Shown here in pieces: positions 1 to 7,030 of a stretch of 16,169 nucleotides of DNA. The notes below the pieces were generated by a model. That model ran no database searches, was not told where the DNA came from, and saw only the letters and a program-made list of their open reading frames with translations. Position 1 is the stretch's first letter, and each line of letters begins with the position of its first letter. Both the position numbers and the translations under genes were made by a program. Origin of the DNA: Pseudomonadota bacterium (GTDB lineage: Bacteria > Pseudomonadota > Gammaproteobacteria > Steroidobacterales > Steroidobacteraceae); assembly GCA_021850555.1 (NCBI GenBank), contig JAJZLX010000715.1, positions 1-16,169 on the forward strand. Direction: 5' to 3'.

Positions 1-849
1 CGGCGGGCTGGTGATGAGCTGGCGCAGTTGCCGCAGCTTCGCTTCGATGACCGCGGCGTTCTGCGGGCCCATGCGCAGCAGCAGTTTCTGTCCGGCAGGC
101 AACGCTTCCAGCTTCGGATTGGCGAATTGCCAGAATACCCTGCCCTGTACCAGCTCGATCGGCTGTTGCACCTGCGGGGTGGCGAGCATGCTGTCGATGG
201 CCTCGACCAGCCGGTCGTTGAAATACCCGTGGGGATAGCCGAGGCTCTCATACGCCTGCTGGAACAGCGGGTAGAGCCGGAAGTAGAGCGTCGCAAGGGA
301 CTTCATATCCATCGCGCCAATGACCTTCACGAAGGGCGTGTAGCGCGCGTAATTGCTCTGGCTGAGCAGCGTGGTCCCGCCTTGCTGGTTCACGACCGTC
401 TGGCCGGGCGTCGGCCGGATGGGACGCAGATTGGCCGCCACCTTGGCACGCGGCAGGTTGTCGACGGTCACCACGATATGCCGGATGATGGTCTTGGGTA
501 CGAGGAAGCGCGCGACCGCCGGCTGGCCGACGAGATGGGTCAGCGCAGCGAGGACGGTCGGATCGCTGTGATTCAGCGTGGGGAGCTTGGCCGATGCCGC
601 CTGCCCGCTCCGGGCCGGCACCGGGTGCTGAATCACGGGCGCCGGGGGCGCTGCAGGCATCAGCGGAGCTGCCTGCTGCTGCTGCGGCTGCTGCGCGGCG
701 AGGGGGGGCGCCGGCTGCACGGGCGCCGGGGGCGCGGAGCGGAGCCGAAAGTATGCACCGACGCCGATGATCGCGGCCCCGACGATGATGGCCGACCACC
801 ATATGACTTTGTTCCGGAAGGATTCCTCGGGATCCGTCGTCTTCCACAT
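1..849 (-). CDS. DUF3014 domain protein, membrane-anchored (C-terminus cut by window edge)
   Basis: Open for 283 codons from ATG at 849 to the window edge, so the stop lies outside. Residues 1-13 are a short hydrophilic N-terminus, residues about 14-33 form one hydrophobic segment (starts VIWWSAII), and residues about 36-75 are a Pro/Ala/Gln-rich linker. The rest is a globular domain with the DUF3014-type stretches YFRLYPLFQQAYESLGYP and FNDRLVEAIDSML. This suggests a single-pass inner-membrane protein with a periplasmic domain. The function of the family is unknown. GGAG lies 9 nt before the ATG, and TACAAT (883-878) is a good -10. It diverges from def across 44 bp. DUF3014 proteins are usually a little under 300 residues, so few residues should be missing. 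The family call is from memory of its conserved stretch. Confidence 0.85.
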   Translation of the reverse strand, partial: MWKTTDPEESFRNKVIWWSAIIVGAAIIGVGAYFRLRSAPPAPVQPAPPLAAQQPQQQQAAPLMPAAPPAPVIQHPVPARSGQAASAKLPTLNHSDPTVLAALTHLVGQPAVARFLVPKTIIRHIVVTVDNLPRAKVAANLRPIRPTPGQTVVNQQGGTTLLSQSNYARYTPFVKVIGAMDMKSLATLYFRLYPLFQQAYESLGYPHGYFNDRLVEAIDSMLATPQVQQPIELVQGRVFWQFANPKLEALPAGQKLLLRMGPQNAAVIEAKLRQLRQLITSPP

Positions 850-872
850 TGGGCGGCTCTCCGCTGGGCGGT

Positions 873-892
873 GAAGTATTGTACTTTACTTC
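873..892. promoter_or_regulatory. Divergent promoter region with nested inverted repeats
   Basis: The 44-bp gap between the DUF3014 gene and def is locally AT-rich. It holds a perfect 6-bp inverted repeat, GAAGTA (873-878) and TACTTC (887-892), and inside it AAGTA (874-878), TTG, TACTT (882-886). On the minus strand TACAAT (883-878) fits a -10 box for the DUF3014 gene. On the plus strand TACTTT (882-887) would place a start site about on the A of the def ATG. I see no good -35 on either side. Operator function is inferred from symmetry only. Confidence 0.45.
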
Positions 893-893
893 C

Positions 894-1424
894 ATGAGCG
901 TTCGACGGGTGCTGAAAATGGGCGAGCCGCTGCTGGCGGAGGTGGCCGCTCCGGTGCGGCGCTTCGACGCCGAGCTCGCGTCCCTGGTGTCGGACATGAA
1001 CGACACGATGCGCGCCCTCAACGGCGCGGGTCTGGCCGCGCCGCAAATCGGTGTGAGCCTGCGGGTGGTGATATTCGAAGTGACCTCCAATCCGCGCTAC
1101 CCGCATGCCAAGCCTGTGCCCTACACGGTGCTGGTGAACCCGCAGCTGACACCGCTCGGGGAGAGCCAGGAGGACGGCTGGGAGGGGTGCCTGTCGGTGC
1201 CGGGCCTGCGGGGGCTGGTGCCGCGCTTCAAGCGGCTGCGCTACCGGGGGTTCGATCAGGAAGGAAGTCCCATCGACCGTACGGTGGAGGGCTTTCATGC
1301 GCGGGTGGTGCAGCACGAAGTGGATCACCTCGACGGGATTCTCTATCCGCAGCGGGTCCGGGACTTGCGCAATTTCGGCTTTGAGGATGCGCTCGCCGAT
1401 CGCATGACGCCGATGCCGGACTAG
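894..1424 (+). CDS. def: Peptide deformylase
   Basis: Metalloenzyme that removes the formyl group from the N-terminal Met of new proteins; cytoplasmic and ribosome-associated. All three family motifs are intact in the 176-aa product: GAGLAAPQIGV (44-54), EGCLSVP (97-103) and QHEVDHLDG (140-148). Metal ligands are therefore C99, H141 and H145, with E142 catalytic. Length is normal for the family. ATG 894 is chosen because MSVRRVLKMG fits the usual N-terminus; an in-frame start at 849 would add 15 atypical residues. There is no Shine-Dalgarno before ATG 894. The usual partner fmt is not adjacent, so this may be a second def copy; the rest of the genome is not visible. It converges with yebC. 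Confidence 0.95.
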   Translation: MSVRRVLKMGEPLLAEVAAPVRRFDAELASLVSDMNDTMRALNGAGLAAPQIGVSLRVVIFEVTSNPRYPHAKPVPYTVLVNPQLTPLGESQEDGWEGCLSVPGLRGLVPRFKRLRYRGFDQEGSPIDRTVEGFHARVVQHEVDHLDGILYPQRVRDLRNFGFEDALADRMTPMPD

Positions 1425-1619
1425 AGTCGCGGGGCGAGCGCCATGTGAGCAGCAAGCCCGTCCGGCCCATGCGTCACGCGTGGCCGGCGCGTCAAGGAAG
1501 CCCGTGAGCGGGCCGCGTCAGGAAAATTGTCTGGAGCCTGTTTGAATGCGGCAATGCCGCAGCCCCGACGGGGCGAGGCTCAGGATGAGCCGACGGGCTT
1601 CCCGCAGCGGCCGGCGCCA
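1425..1619. other. Convergent intergenic region with an array of hairpins and a long-range closing stem
   Basis: No ORF of merit lies here. Perfect or near-perfect inverted repeats read off the sequence: 1462-1487 (CCGGCC/GGCCGG continuing inward with one bulged C to a TCA loop), 1500-1513 (GCCCG, loop TGAG, CGGGC), 1548-1560 (GCGGC, AAT, GCCGC), 1563-1573 (CCCC, GAC, GGGG), 1577-1591 (GGCTCA, GGA, TGAGCC) and 1594-1604 (CGGG, CTT, CCCG). In addition GGAAGCCCGT (1496-1505) is the exact reverse complement of ACGGGCTTCC (1593-1602). Pairing these would enclose three of the hairpins. No T-run follows any stem, so this is not a classical intrinsic terminator. It could be a structured 3' UTR, a bidirectional terminator or a small RNA. 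Confidence 0.5.
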
Positions 1620-2342
1620 TCAAGCAAGCGTGTGGAAGACCCGCTGCACGTCATCGTCCTGCTCCAGCTTGTCGATGAGGGCGAGCACTTCCTGGGCCTG
1701 CTCCTCGGGCAGCTCGGCCGGGACGGTGCAGACGTACTCGTGCTCGGCCGACATCGGGGTCAGGCCCCGCGCCTCGAGCGCCTCCTGCAGTTTGCCGAAG
1801 TCGGCGAAGGCGCAGCGGATGACGAGCTGGGGCTCGCCTTTCTCCCCCGTGCTCTCCCCCATTTCCTCCAGACCGTGGTCGATCAGGTACAGCTCAAGGT
1901 CGTCCTGGTCGATACCGGTCGGGTCGAGGCGGAACACGCCCATGTGCTTGAACAGGAAGCCTACGCTGCCCGAGGTCGCCAGGTTGCCTCCGCCCTTGGT
2001 GATGATGTTGCGTACGGCCGCCACGGTGCGTGTGGGGTTGTCGGTCGCCGCTTCCACCAGCAGCGCTACGCCGTGCGGCGCGTAGGCCTCGTAGTGCACT
2101 TCCTGGTAGTTCGTCGCATCACGGCCGGTGGCGCGCTTGATCGCCGCCTCGACCTTGTCCTTGGGCATATTGACCGCGCGGGCATTCTGAATCACCCGCC
2201 GCAGTGCCGGGTTGCTGCCCGGGTCCGGCCCACCCGCCTTTACCGCCATCGTGATGTCCTTGGCGATCCGGGCGAACTGCTTCGCCATGCGGTTCCACCG
2301 CGCAAACATGGTGTGCTTGCGGACTTCGAAAATGCGGCCCAT
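1620..2342 (-). CDS. yebC: YebC/PmpR-family regulatory protein
   Basis: 240-aa member of the YebC/PmpR family, known as DNA-binding transcriptional regulators and, in recent work, as factors that relieve ribosome stalling. Family stretches are clear: [16 protein letters not shown] (about 26-42), [21 protein letters not shown] (about 53-73), [19 protein letters not shown] (about 84-102) and GSVGFLF (about 124-130). The N-terminus, [16 protein letters not shown], differs from the common MAGHSKW type and belongs to a variant subgroup. A strong ribosome site, AGGAAGG, lies just upstream of ATG 2342. The gene follows the desaturase by 33 bp, so the two are probably cotranscribed. ruvC, the frequent partner of the common YebC type, is absent. 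Confidence 0.92.
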   Translation of the reverse strand: MGRIFEVRKHTMFARWNRMAKQFARIAKDITMAVKAGGPDPGSNPALRRVIQNARAVNMPKDKVEAAIKRATGRDATNYQEVHYEAYAPHGVALLVEAATDNPTRTVAAVRNIITKGGGNLATSGSVGFLFKHMGVFRLDPTGIDQDDLELYLIDHGLEEMGESTGEKGEPQLVIRCAFADFGKLQEALEARGLTPMSAEHEYVCTVPAELPEEQAQEVLALIDKLEQDDDVQRVFHTLA

Positions 2343-2375
2343 GGGCCCCCTTCCTGTTGTGATGAGGGCGCGGGA

Positions 2376-3590
2376 TCAGGCGAGCTGAGATTGAAGCACG
2401 CGCAGGCGCCGCCGCTGCAGCCGCAGACGCTGCTCGAGCTCCTTCAGCCGCAGCTGGAAGCTGGTGTGCTCCCAGTGCTCGACCACGGCCCGCTTCTTTT
2501 CCGCCAGCCACTGCTCTTTGATCTTGGCCCAGTCGGCGACGGCTGCGAGGAAGCTCTCGTACTCGCGCGCGACGTGCTGGCGCACTTCGCTGATGCGTGA
2601 GGAGGCATGGGTGTCCGGAACGCGGTCCAGGGTGCGCTGAGCACGCTTGAACTGCATCGCGAGCAGTGCCCGCTGGATCTGGAAGACCGGTGTGCGCTTG
2701 AGCTTGCGGGTGAGGCCGACGAGCTGCAGGCTGGCGATCAGCCACTTGGTCGGATCCCACTGCCACCAGCGCACGCCGTTGCGGTAATCGTGCGCGAAGA
2801 TGTGGTGAAAGTTGTGATAGCCCTCGCCGAAGGTAAGCACGGCGAGCACCGGATTGTCCCGGGCGGTGTTTTCCTCGGTATAGGGGCGGCTGCCCCACAT
2901 GTGCGCAAGCGAATTGATGAAGAAGGTGAAGTGGTGGCTGAACACCAGCCGCAGCACGCCGGCGAGCAGGAACACGCCCCACACATGGCCCATCAACGCG
3001 CCGACGGCGAGCGGCAGGCCGATATTGGTGGCGAGCACCAGAGGCAGGTAGTAGCGGTGCTGGAAGGCGAGGATCGGGTCGCGGCGAAGATCGGGGATGT
3101 TGGAGAAGTCCTCGCGGCCGCTCGGGTACTCCCGGATCATCCAACCGATGTGCGAGAACCAGAAGCCGCGCGGAGCTGCGTACGGATCACGGTCCACGTC
3201 ATCGACGTACAGATGGTGCTTGCGATGGCCGCTGCACCACACCCAGGCGCTGTTCTGCAGCGCCATGGTGGCGAACACCATGAACAGGATGCGCAGGCTC
3301 CAGTGAGCCTCATACGCACGATGTGCCCAAAGCCGGTGATACCCGGCAGTGACGGCCAGCTCGTTTGCCGCCCAGAAAACCCCGAACATCACCCACGCGC
3401 CCAGGGTGAATCCATGCGTCAGACCATACCAGGGCACGACCACTATGGCCGCGAGGAAGGTCAACGAAAACAATAGGATATTGGTCCAGATGAGCGGCGC
3501 CTGAACCTCGGCGGACGATGTGCGCGTGGCGGAAGCTGGCATCGGATTAAGGGGTGGCCTGCGGCCGGTGACAATATACCGCATCACCAT
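2376..3590 (-). CDS. Membrane fatty-acid (acyl-CoA) desaturase, delta-9 type
   Basis: Integral-membrane di-iron desaturase that introduces a double bond into an acyl chain. The three His boxes are present in the 404-aa product: HRLWAH (85-90), HRKHH (122-126) and HNFHH (259-263). Hydrophobic segments lie at about 33-55, 62-80, 100-115 and 180-220. The order and spacing fit the OLE1/DesC-like acyl-CoA desaturase group. Residues about 305-404 extend past the desaturase core and are rich in Arg, Lys, Glu and Gln, probably helical or coiled coil. Start is uncertain: ATG 3590 has GGA 7 nt upstream, while ATG 3542 (residue 17) lies downstream of a TATATT sequence (3578-3573) that could be a -10. 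It follows the porin by 40 bp. The substrate cannot be read from sequence. Confidence 0.9.
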   Translation of the reverse strand: MVMRYIVTGRRPPLNPMPASATRTSSAEVQAPLIWTNILLFSLTFLAAIVVVPWYGLTHGFTLGAWVMFGVFWAANELAVTAGYHRLWAHRAYEAHWSLRILFMVFATMALQNSAWVWCSGHRKHHLYVDDVDRDPYAAPRGFWFSHIGWMIREYPSGREDFSNIPDLRRDPILAFQHRYYLPLVLATNIGLPLAVGALMGHVWGVFLLAGVLRLVFSHHFTFFINSLAHMWGSRPYTEENTARDNPVLAVLTFGEGYHNFHHIFAHDYRNGVRWWQWDPTKWLIASLQLVGLTRKLKRTPVFQIQRALLAMQFKRAQRTLDRVPDTHASSRISEVRQHVAREYESFLAAVADWAKIKEQWLAEKKRAVVEHWEHTSFQLRLKELEQRLRLQRRRLRVLQSQLA

Positions 3591-3630
3591 AGCACGTTCC
3601 GCCTTCTCATGGGGTGTGGAATAAGTCTCG

Positions 3631-4752
3631 TTAGAACTTGTACACCCCCTGCAGGGCGAATTCGGTCTGATGGGTGCTGAAGGTCGTCACCGGCTTGCCC
3701 GTGGCGGCGCTCACGCGGGTATACGTGAAGGTGGGTCGATTCGAGGTGTCGTACCGGCCCTCGATGCGCAGCTCGAAGCTCGGCACCGGATCGTATCCCA
3801 CGGTCAGGGTGCCTTCCTTGACCTTCTGCGGCGTGCCTGTGCCCAGTATGAAGCCGTTCCTGTCATCGAGCTCCTCGCCGCGCAGCGCCACGCGCCATCG
3901 CTTGTTGAGCCAATAGTTGACGTAGCCGGCTACTCCGTCCCATTCCCCGCCGCGGGTCACGCTGCTCGCGTCCTGTTTGCCCCAGTCATAGCTCACGACG
4001 AACGACAGCGCCGAGGTCGCGTTGTAGGTCCATACGGTATCGAAGAACGTCCGCTTGGCGAGATCCACGGGGTCATTGCCGATATAGGCCTGGGCGGTGA
4101 TCGAGAGGGACTTGTCCGGGGTCAGGGCGAGGCCGAACTCTCCGGTCTTCGAGCCCGCATTGACGTTGGTGTAGTTCCAGCCATTGTTCACGCCCACGAT
4201 CAGGCTCAGCGCATGGTTGACCTCGTAGGTGGCGCGCAGGCCTGTGTGGGTCATGGGCTCGGCGAAGAACAGCAGAGAGCGCGAGAAGTTCAGGTTGCCG
4301 GTCGGAGCGATGACCTCCGCCCCCGCCAGCGTGGTGAACTTGCCCACCTGGATCGTCAGGCCGCCGTTCACGTACTGCACGAAGGACTGCAGAAGGTCGA
4401 ACATGTTGTTGCTGGAGCTGGAGGCGCTTTCCGCGGCGTTGATGATCTTGGCATCGTCACCGGCGATCATGTCCACCAGGGCGCCGAAGCCCTGGGAGGG
4501 CTGGTAAGCGAGGGTGAGGCCGGCCTGGTCCAATTGGAACGAATCGTGCCCGGTGTCGAACTCGTGATAGGTGTTGCCGCCCGAGGAGTGATAGTAGGAG
4601 GCGGCGATGTAGCCGGACTCTGTGATCCCCGAGGCGGCGAGCATCTGCGCGAGTGTCTCGGCCGGCGAGCCGGCCGCGCGCGCGCGCCCCGGCATCGTGG
4701 CGAGGGCGGACGCTGCCAACAAGGGAAGGGTCTGCGACAGGAGCTTGTGCAT
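3631..4752 (-). CDS. Outer-membrane beta-barrel porin, BBP2/OmpL-like
   Basis: 373-aa predicted outer-membrane protein. It begins with a Sec signal peptide: MHKLL, a hydrophobic core, then ARA-A with cleavage near residue 26. The mature part alternates short amphipathic strands and loops and ends in the aromatic residue of GVYKF, the usual barrel-assembly signal. Stretches such as HDSFQLDQAGLTLAY, GKFTTLAGAEVIAPTGN and SRSLLFFAEPMTHTGLRATY resemble the putative beta-barrel porin-2 family. ATG 4752 is chosen because AAAGG sits 8 nt upstream and the signal peptide starts there. The frame stays open upstream to 4899 but adds 49 residues unlike any export signal. A sigma-54-type promoter lies just upstream. 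The transported substrate is unknown. Confidence 0.85.
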   Translation of the reverse strand: MHKLLSQTLPLLAASALATMPGRARAAGSPAETLAQMLAASGITESGYIAASYYHSSGGNTYHEFDTGHDSFQLDQAGLTLAYQPSQGFGALVDMIAGDDAKIINAAESASSSSNNMFDLLQSFVQYVNGGLTIQVGKFTTLAGAEVIAPTGNLNFSRSLLFFAEPMTHTGLRATYEVNHALSLIVGVNNGWNYTNVNAGSKTGEFGLALTPDKSLSITAQAYIGNDPVDLAKRTFFDTVWTYNATSALSFVVSYDWGKQDASSVTRGGEWDGVAGYVNYWLNKRWRVALRGEELDDRNGFILGTGTPQKVKEGTLTVGYDPVPSFELRIEGRYDTSNRPTFTYTRVSAATGKPVTTFSTHQTEFALQGVYKF

Positions 4753-4790
4753 GCCGAACCTTTCTCGTGCCCGTGATGTCTCACTGCCCA

Positions 4791-4807
4791 AGCATCCGCC
4801 GTGCCAA
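4791..4807 (-). promoter_or_regulatory. Sigma-54 (RpoN)-type -24/-12 promoter for the porin
   Basis: On the minus strand TTGGCACG (4807-4800), GCGG, ATGCT (4795-4791) matches the RpoN consensus YTGGCACGrNNNTTGCW at 13 of 14 specified positions, with A for one T in the -12 block. The invariant GG and GC are separated by the required 10 nt. A start near 4780 gives a leader of about 28 nt that contains the AAAGG ribosome site of the porin. The gap between motB and the porin is 214 bp, ample for an enhancer-dependent promoter. Confidence 0.7.
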
Positions 4808-4855
4808 CAGGGGCTTTGACGGGAAGCCGCTGGAAATTGCGGTGCTTTGGAGCGA

Positions 4856-4909
4856 GTGCGCTGCCCGGGCGCACAATGCTGGTGCGCATCGTGAGCCACG
4901 ATGGTGCAC
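4856..4909. promoter_or_regulatory. Dyad cluster at enhancer distance upstream of the sigma-54 promoter
   Basis: GTGCGC (4856-4861), GCGCAC (4869-4874) and GTGCGC (4882-4887) are spaced by exactly 7 nt each, giving two overlapping dyads. They are followed by the perfect dyad CATCGTG-AGC-CACGATG (4887-4903) and GTGCAC (4904-4909). The segment 4871-4885 is GCAC-N7-GTGC, the core spacing of NtrC (GlnG) sites. The dyad centres lie about 85, 98 and 115 bp upstream of the predicted start, the usual range for bacterial enhancer-binding proteins. Binding by NtrC or a relative is inferred. Confidence 0.45.
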
Positions 4910-4966
4910 GCTCCGGGGGCGTGGGGAAATTACGCCGGAGAGTGTGAGCGGAGGGTGAAAAAACGC

Positions 4967-6010
4967 TCAGTGCATGGGCGCGGCGGCGGAATGGGCGGGC
5001 GTGCGCGCGGGCGGGCTCTGCGCCGGCGTCGTGTTCGAGCCCATGTCTGCGCGCAACGCATCTTCTGCCTCCTTGCGGGTCATGACGATGATGCTGATGC
5101 GGCGGTTGACCGGGGAGTAGGGGTTGGTCTTGTCGAACAGCACGGTCGAGGCGAGGCCGACCACCCGGGCGACCTTGCCCGGATCGAGTCCGCCCTCGAC
5201 CAGCGCACGCCGCGCCGCATTGGCGCGGTCGGCGGACAGCTCCCAGTTGGTGTAGGGGGCGTGCCGCGGGTAGCTGTGCGCATCGGTATGGCCGATGATG
5301 GAGATCTGGTTGGGCACGGAGTTCAGGTAAGGCGCCAGGGTTTCCAGGATTCTCAGGGTGTAGCCGCGCAGCTTGGCGCTGCCCAGGTCGAACATGGGGC
5401 GGTTCTTGGCGTCCACGATCTGGATGCGCACGCCCCGCGGGGTGATGTCGAGCAGCAGCTGGTTCTTGAATGGCTTCAGCGCCTGGCTGCGGTTCTCCGC
5501 CTTGCGTAGCTGGGCCATCAGGGACTCGAGCCGGCGGTGATCGGCGTTGGTCACCTGTTTCTGCGCGTCCTTCAGGCTCGATTGACTCTTCAGGCGCGAC
5601 TGACGTGCGCGGGAGGAGGTCGCCGCGCGAGGCTCCTCACCGGCCGGGACCGCAGAGTGTGCCGAGGCGGGTGATTCGAGGTCGATGACCTGACTGGCCC
5701 GAGATTGGACGGCGTCCAGGCCGCCGCCGAGATTGATCGGGCTGGTGCTGGCTCCGCCCGGGCCCATGGGTCCTTCGGCGGCCCGGACGCTGTGGCCGGG
5801 CTGCATGCTGGGGTTCTTGAAGTAGTTGAAGATCGCCGCCCGCTCCTGCTTGCTGACGGCGGTGACGATCCACATGACCAGGAAGAATGCCATCATGGCG
5901 GTGACGAAGTCGGCGTAGGCGATCTTCCACACGCCGCCGTGGTGCTCGCTGCCGCCGCGCTTCCTGCGCTTGACGACGATGAGGGGTCTGTCGTCCTGCT
6001 TCGCGGCCAT
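4967..6010 (-). CDS. motB: Flagellar stator protein MotB
   Basis: 347-aa inner-membrane stator subunit that anchors the proton channel to peptidoglycan. One N-terminal transmembrane helix (about 33-50) carries the proton-carrying Asp, D34 in AYADFVTAMMAFFLVMW, equivalent to D32 of E. coli. It is followed by a plug/linker region (about 51-180) and a C-terminal OmpA-like peptidoglycan-binding domain with GHTDAHS (240-246), NWELSADRANAARRAL and NRRISIIVM. ATG 6010 shares its A with the TGA stop of motA, so the two are translationally coupled. The frame also contains a TTG one codon earlier. The last 30 residues are a low-complexity Pro/Ala tail. Family function is well established; no other flagellar gene is in the window. 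Confidence 0.96.
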   Translation of the reverse strand: MAAKQDDRPLIVVKRRKRGGSEHHGGVWKIAYADFVTAMMAFFLVMWIVTAVSKQERAAIFNYFKNPSMQPGHSVRAAEGPMGPGGASTSPINLGGGLDAVQSRASQVIDLESPASAHSAVPAGEEPRAATSSRARQSRLKSQSSLKDAQKQVTNADHRRLESLMAQLRKAENRSQALKPFKNQLLLDITPRGVRIQIVDAKNRPMFDLGSAKLRGYTLRILETLAPYLNSVPNQISIIGHTDAHSYPRHAPYTNWELSADRANAARRALVEGGLDPGKVARVVGLASTVLFDKTNPYSPVNRRISIIVMTRKEAEDALRADMGSNTTPAQSPPARTPAHSAAAPMH

Positions 6011-6939
6011 CAACCGCTCGCTTTGGCGGCGCCCGCCGGCGGCGCGGCGCTCGCGGCGGCGCCCGCCTTGGCCGCGCTCGGTCTGCCCTTGCCCTTCAAC
6101 TGCGCCTCGAGGTCCGCGAAGCTCGGGCGGACATCGCTGAAGAGGAGCTTGCGCGAGAACTCGATGGCCATCGCCGGCACGTAGCCGCGCACGCTCGCCA
6201 CCAGGGCCATCTTCACCAGCTCGAAAGCCTTGGCCTCGTCGTTGGCCGCATGAGCCATGGCGGCGGCGAGGGGGCCGGCGAAGCCGTACGAGACCAGGAT
6301 GCCGAGGAAGGTGCCGACCAGAGCGCTCGCGACTCGTGCGCCGATGGTCGAAGTGTCGGCGCCCTGGATCGAAGCCATGGTGTTGACGATGCCGAGCACC
6401 GCGGCCACGATGCCGAAGCCCGGCAGCGAGTCCGCCAGGCGTTGCACGGCGTGCGAGGGCTCATGGATCTCCTGGTGGAAGGTCTCGAGCTCCTCATCGA
6501 GCAGGCTCTCGAACTCGTGCGGATCGAGGTTGCCCGTGACCATGAGACGCAGGCTGTCGGTGATGAACTGGCGCAGATGATGGTCCTCGGCGATCTGCGG
6601 GTATTTCTTGAACAGCTGACCGCCGTTCGGCGAGTCGATGTCCGACTCGATGGCCATCAGGCCTTCCTTGCGGATCTTCACCAGGATGTCGTAGAGCAGT
6701 TTCAGGAGCGACACGTAATCGTCGTGCTCGTAGCGCTCATGTTTCACCAGCGCAACGAGGTCCGCGATCGTGGCCTTGAGGACCTTGATCGGATTGCTCG
6801 TGACGAACGCGCCGAGCGCGGCGCCCACGATGATGATGAACTCCGCCGGATGCCACAGAGCGAGCAGTTTCCCGCCCTCGATCACGAAGCCGAGGGCCAC
6901 GCAGGCCAGGACGACGACACTACCGATGATCTGGATCAC
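6010..6939 (-). CDS. motA: Flagellar stator protein MotA
   Basis: 309-aa inner-membrane stator subunit that, with MotB, conducts protons and turns the rotor. Four hydrophobic segments lie at about 2-20, 33-50, 171-192 and 203-223, with a cytoplasmic loop between the second and third. Functional residues fall at the E. coli positions: R90 and E98 in RKEGLMAIE (contacts with FliG), P173 in PGFGIVAAVLGIV, and P223 (E. coli P222). The start is GTG 6939, giving MIQIIGSVVVLACV; no ATG fits. The C-terminus carries an Ala/Pro-rich extension of about 20 residues. A FliA-like promoter and a strong hairpin lie upstream. Confidence 0.96.
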   Translation of the reverse strand: MIQIIGSVVVLACVALGFVIEGGKLLALWHPAEFIIIVGAALGAFVTSNPIKVLKATIADLVALVKHERYEHDDYVSLLKLLYDILVKIRKEGLMAIESDIDSPNGGQLFKKYPQIAEDHHLRQFITDSLRLMVTGNLDPHEFESLLDEELETFHQEIHEPSHAVQRLADSLPGFGIVAAVLGIVNTMASIQGADTSTIGARVASALVGTFLGILVSYGFAGPLAAAMAHAANDEAKAFELVKMALVASVRGYVPAMAIEFSRKLLFSDVRPSFADLEAQLKGKGRPSAAKAGAAASAAPPAGAAKASG

Positions 6940-6985
6940 GTGCTGCCAATGCCCCTGTCAATCCCTGTGCCTACGTGGATGCCGG

Positions 6986-7013
6986 GCAGGGGCACGGCGA
7001 ACCGGGCCCCTGC
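6986..7013 (-). other. Stable hairpin in the motA leader
   Basis: GCAGGGGC (6986-6993) and GCCCCTGC (7006-7013) form an 8-bp perfect stem. Inside it, after one mismatch, CGG and CCG close over a tetraloop (CGAA on plus, UUCG in the minus-strand RNA). It falls shortly after the start site predicted from the FliA-like promoter and 46 nt before the motA GTG. There is no T-run, so it is not an intrinsic terminator. It might stabilise the message or act as an operator. Confidence 0.4.
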
Positions 7014-7030
7014 GGGCGGTACTGGAATCA

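Noticed and set aside
441..458. TTGGCACG inside the DUF3014 gene considered as another sigma-54 promoter
   Set aside because: No GC occurs at the required -12 spacing, and the site lies within a coding region.
1425..1619. Hairpin cluster considered as a REP element or a tRNA
   Set aside because: The hairpins differ in sequence rather than repeating one unit, and no acceptor, anticodon or T-loop features are present.
2373..2382. GGGATCAGGC on plus near the desaturase stop, resembling the thyA/folA motif
   Set aside because: Only about ten bases match, on the opposite strand and without the GCCCGCG block or a start codon.
4753..4899. N-terminal 49-residue extension of the porin frame
   Set aside because: It lacks an export signal and overlaps the sigma-54 promoter and dyads. 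ATG 4752 has a ribosome site and starts a good signal peptide.
4945..4969. TGAGCG/CGCTCA inverted repeat beside an A6/T6 run at the motB stop, considered as a terminator
   Set aside because: The T-run lies in the 13-nt loop, not after the stem, and the stem is only 6 bp.
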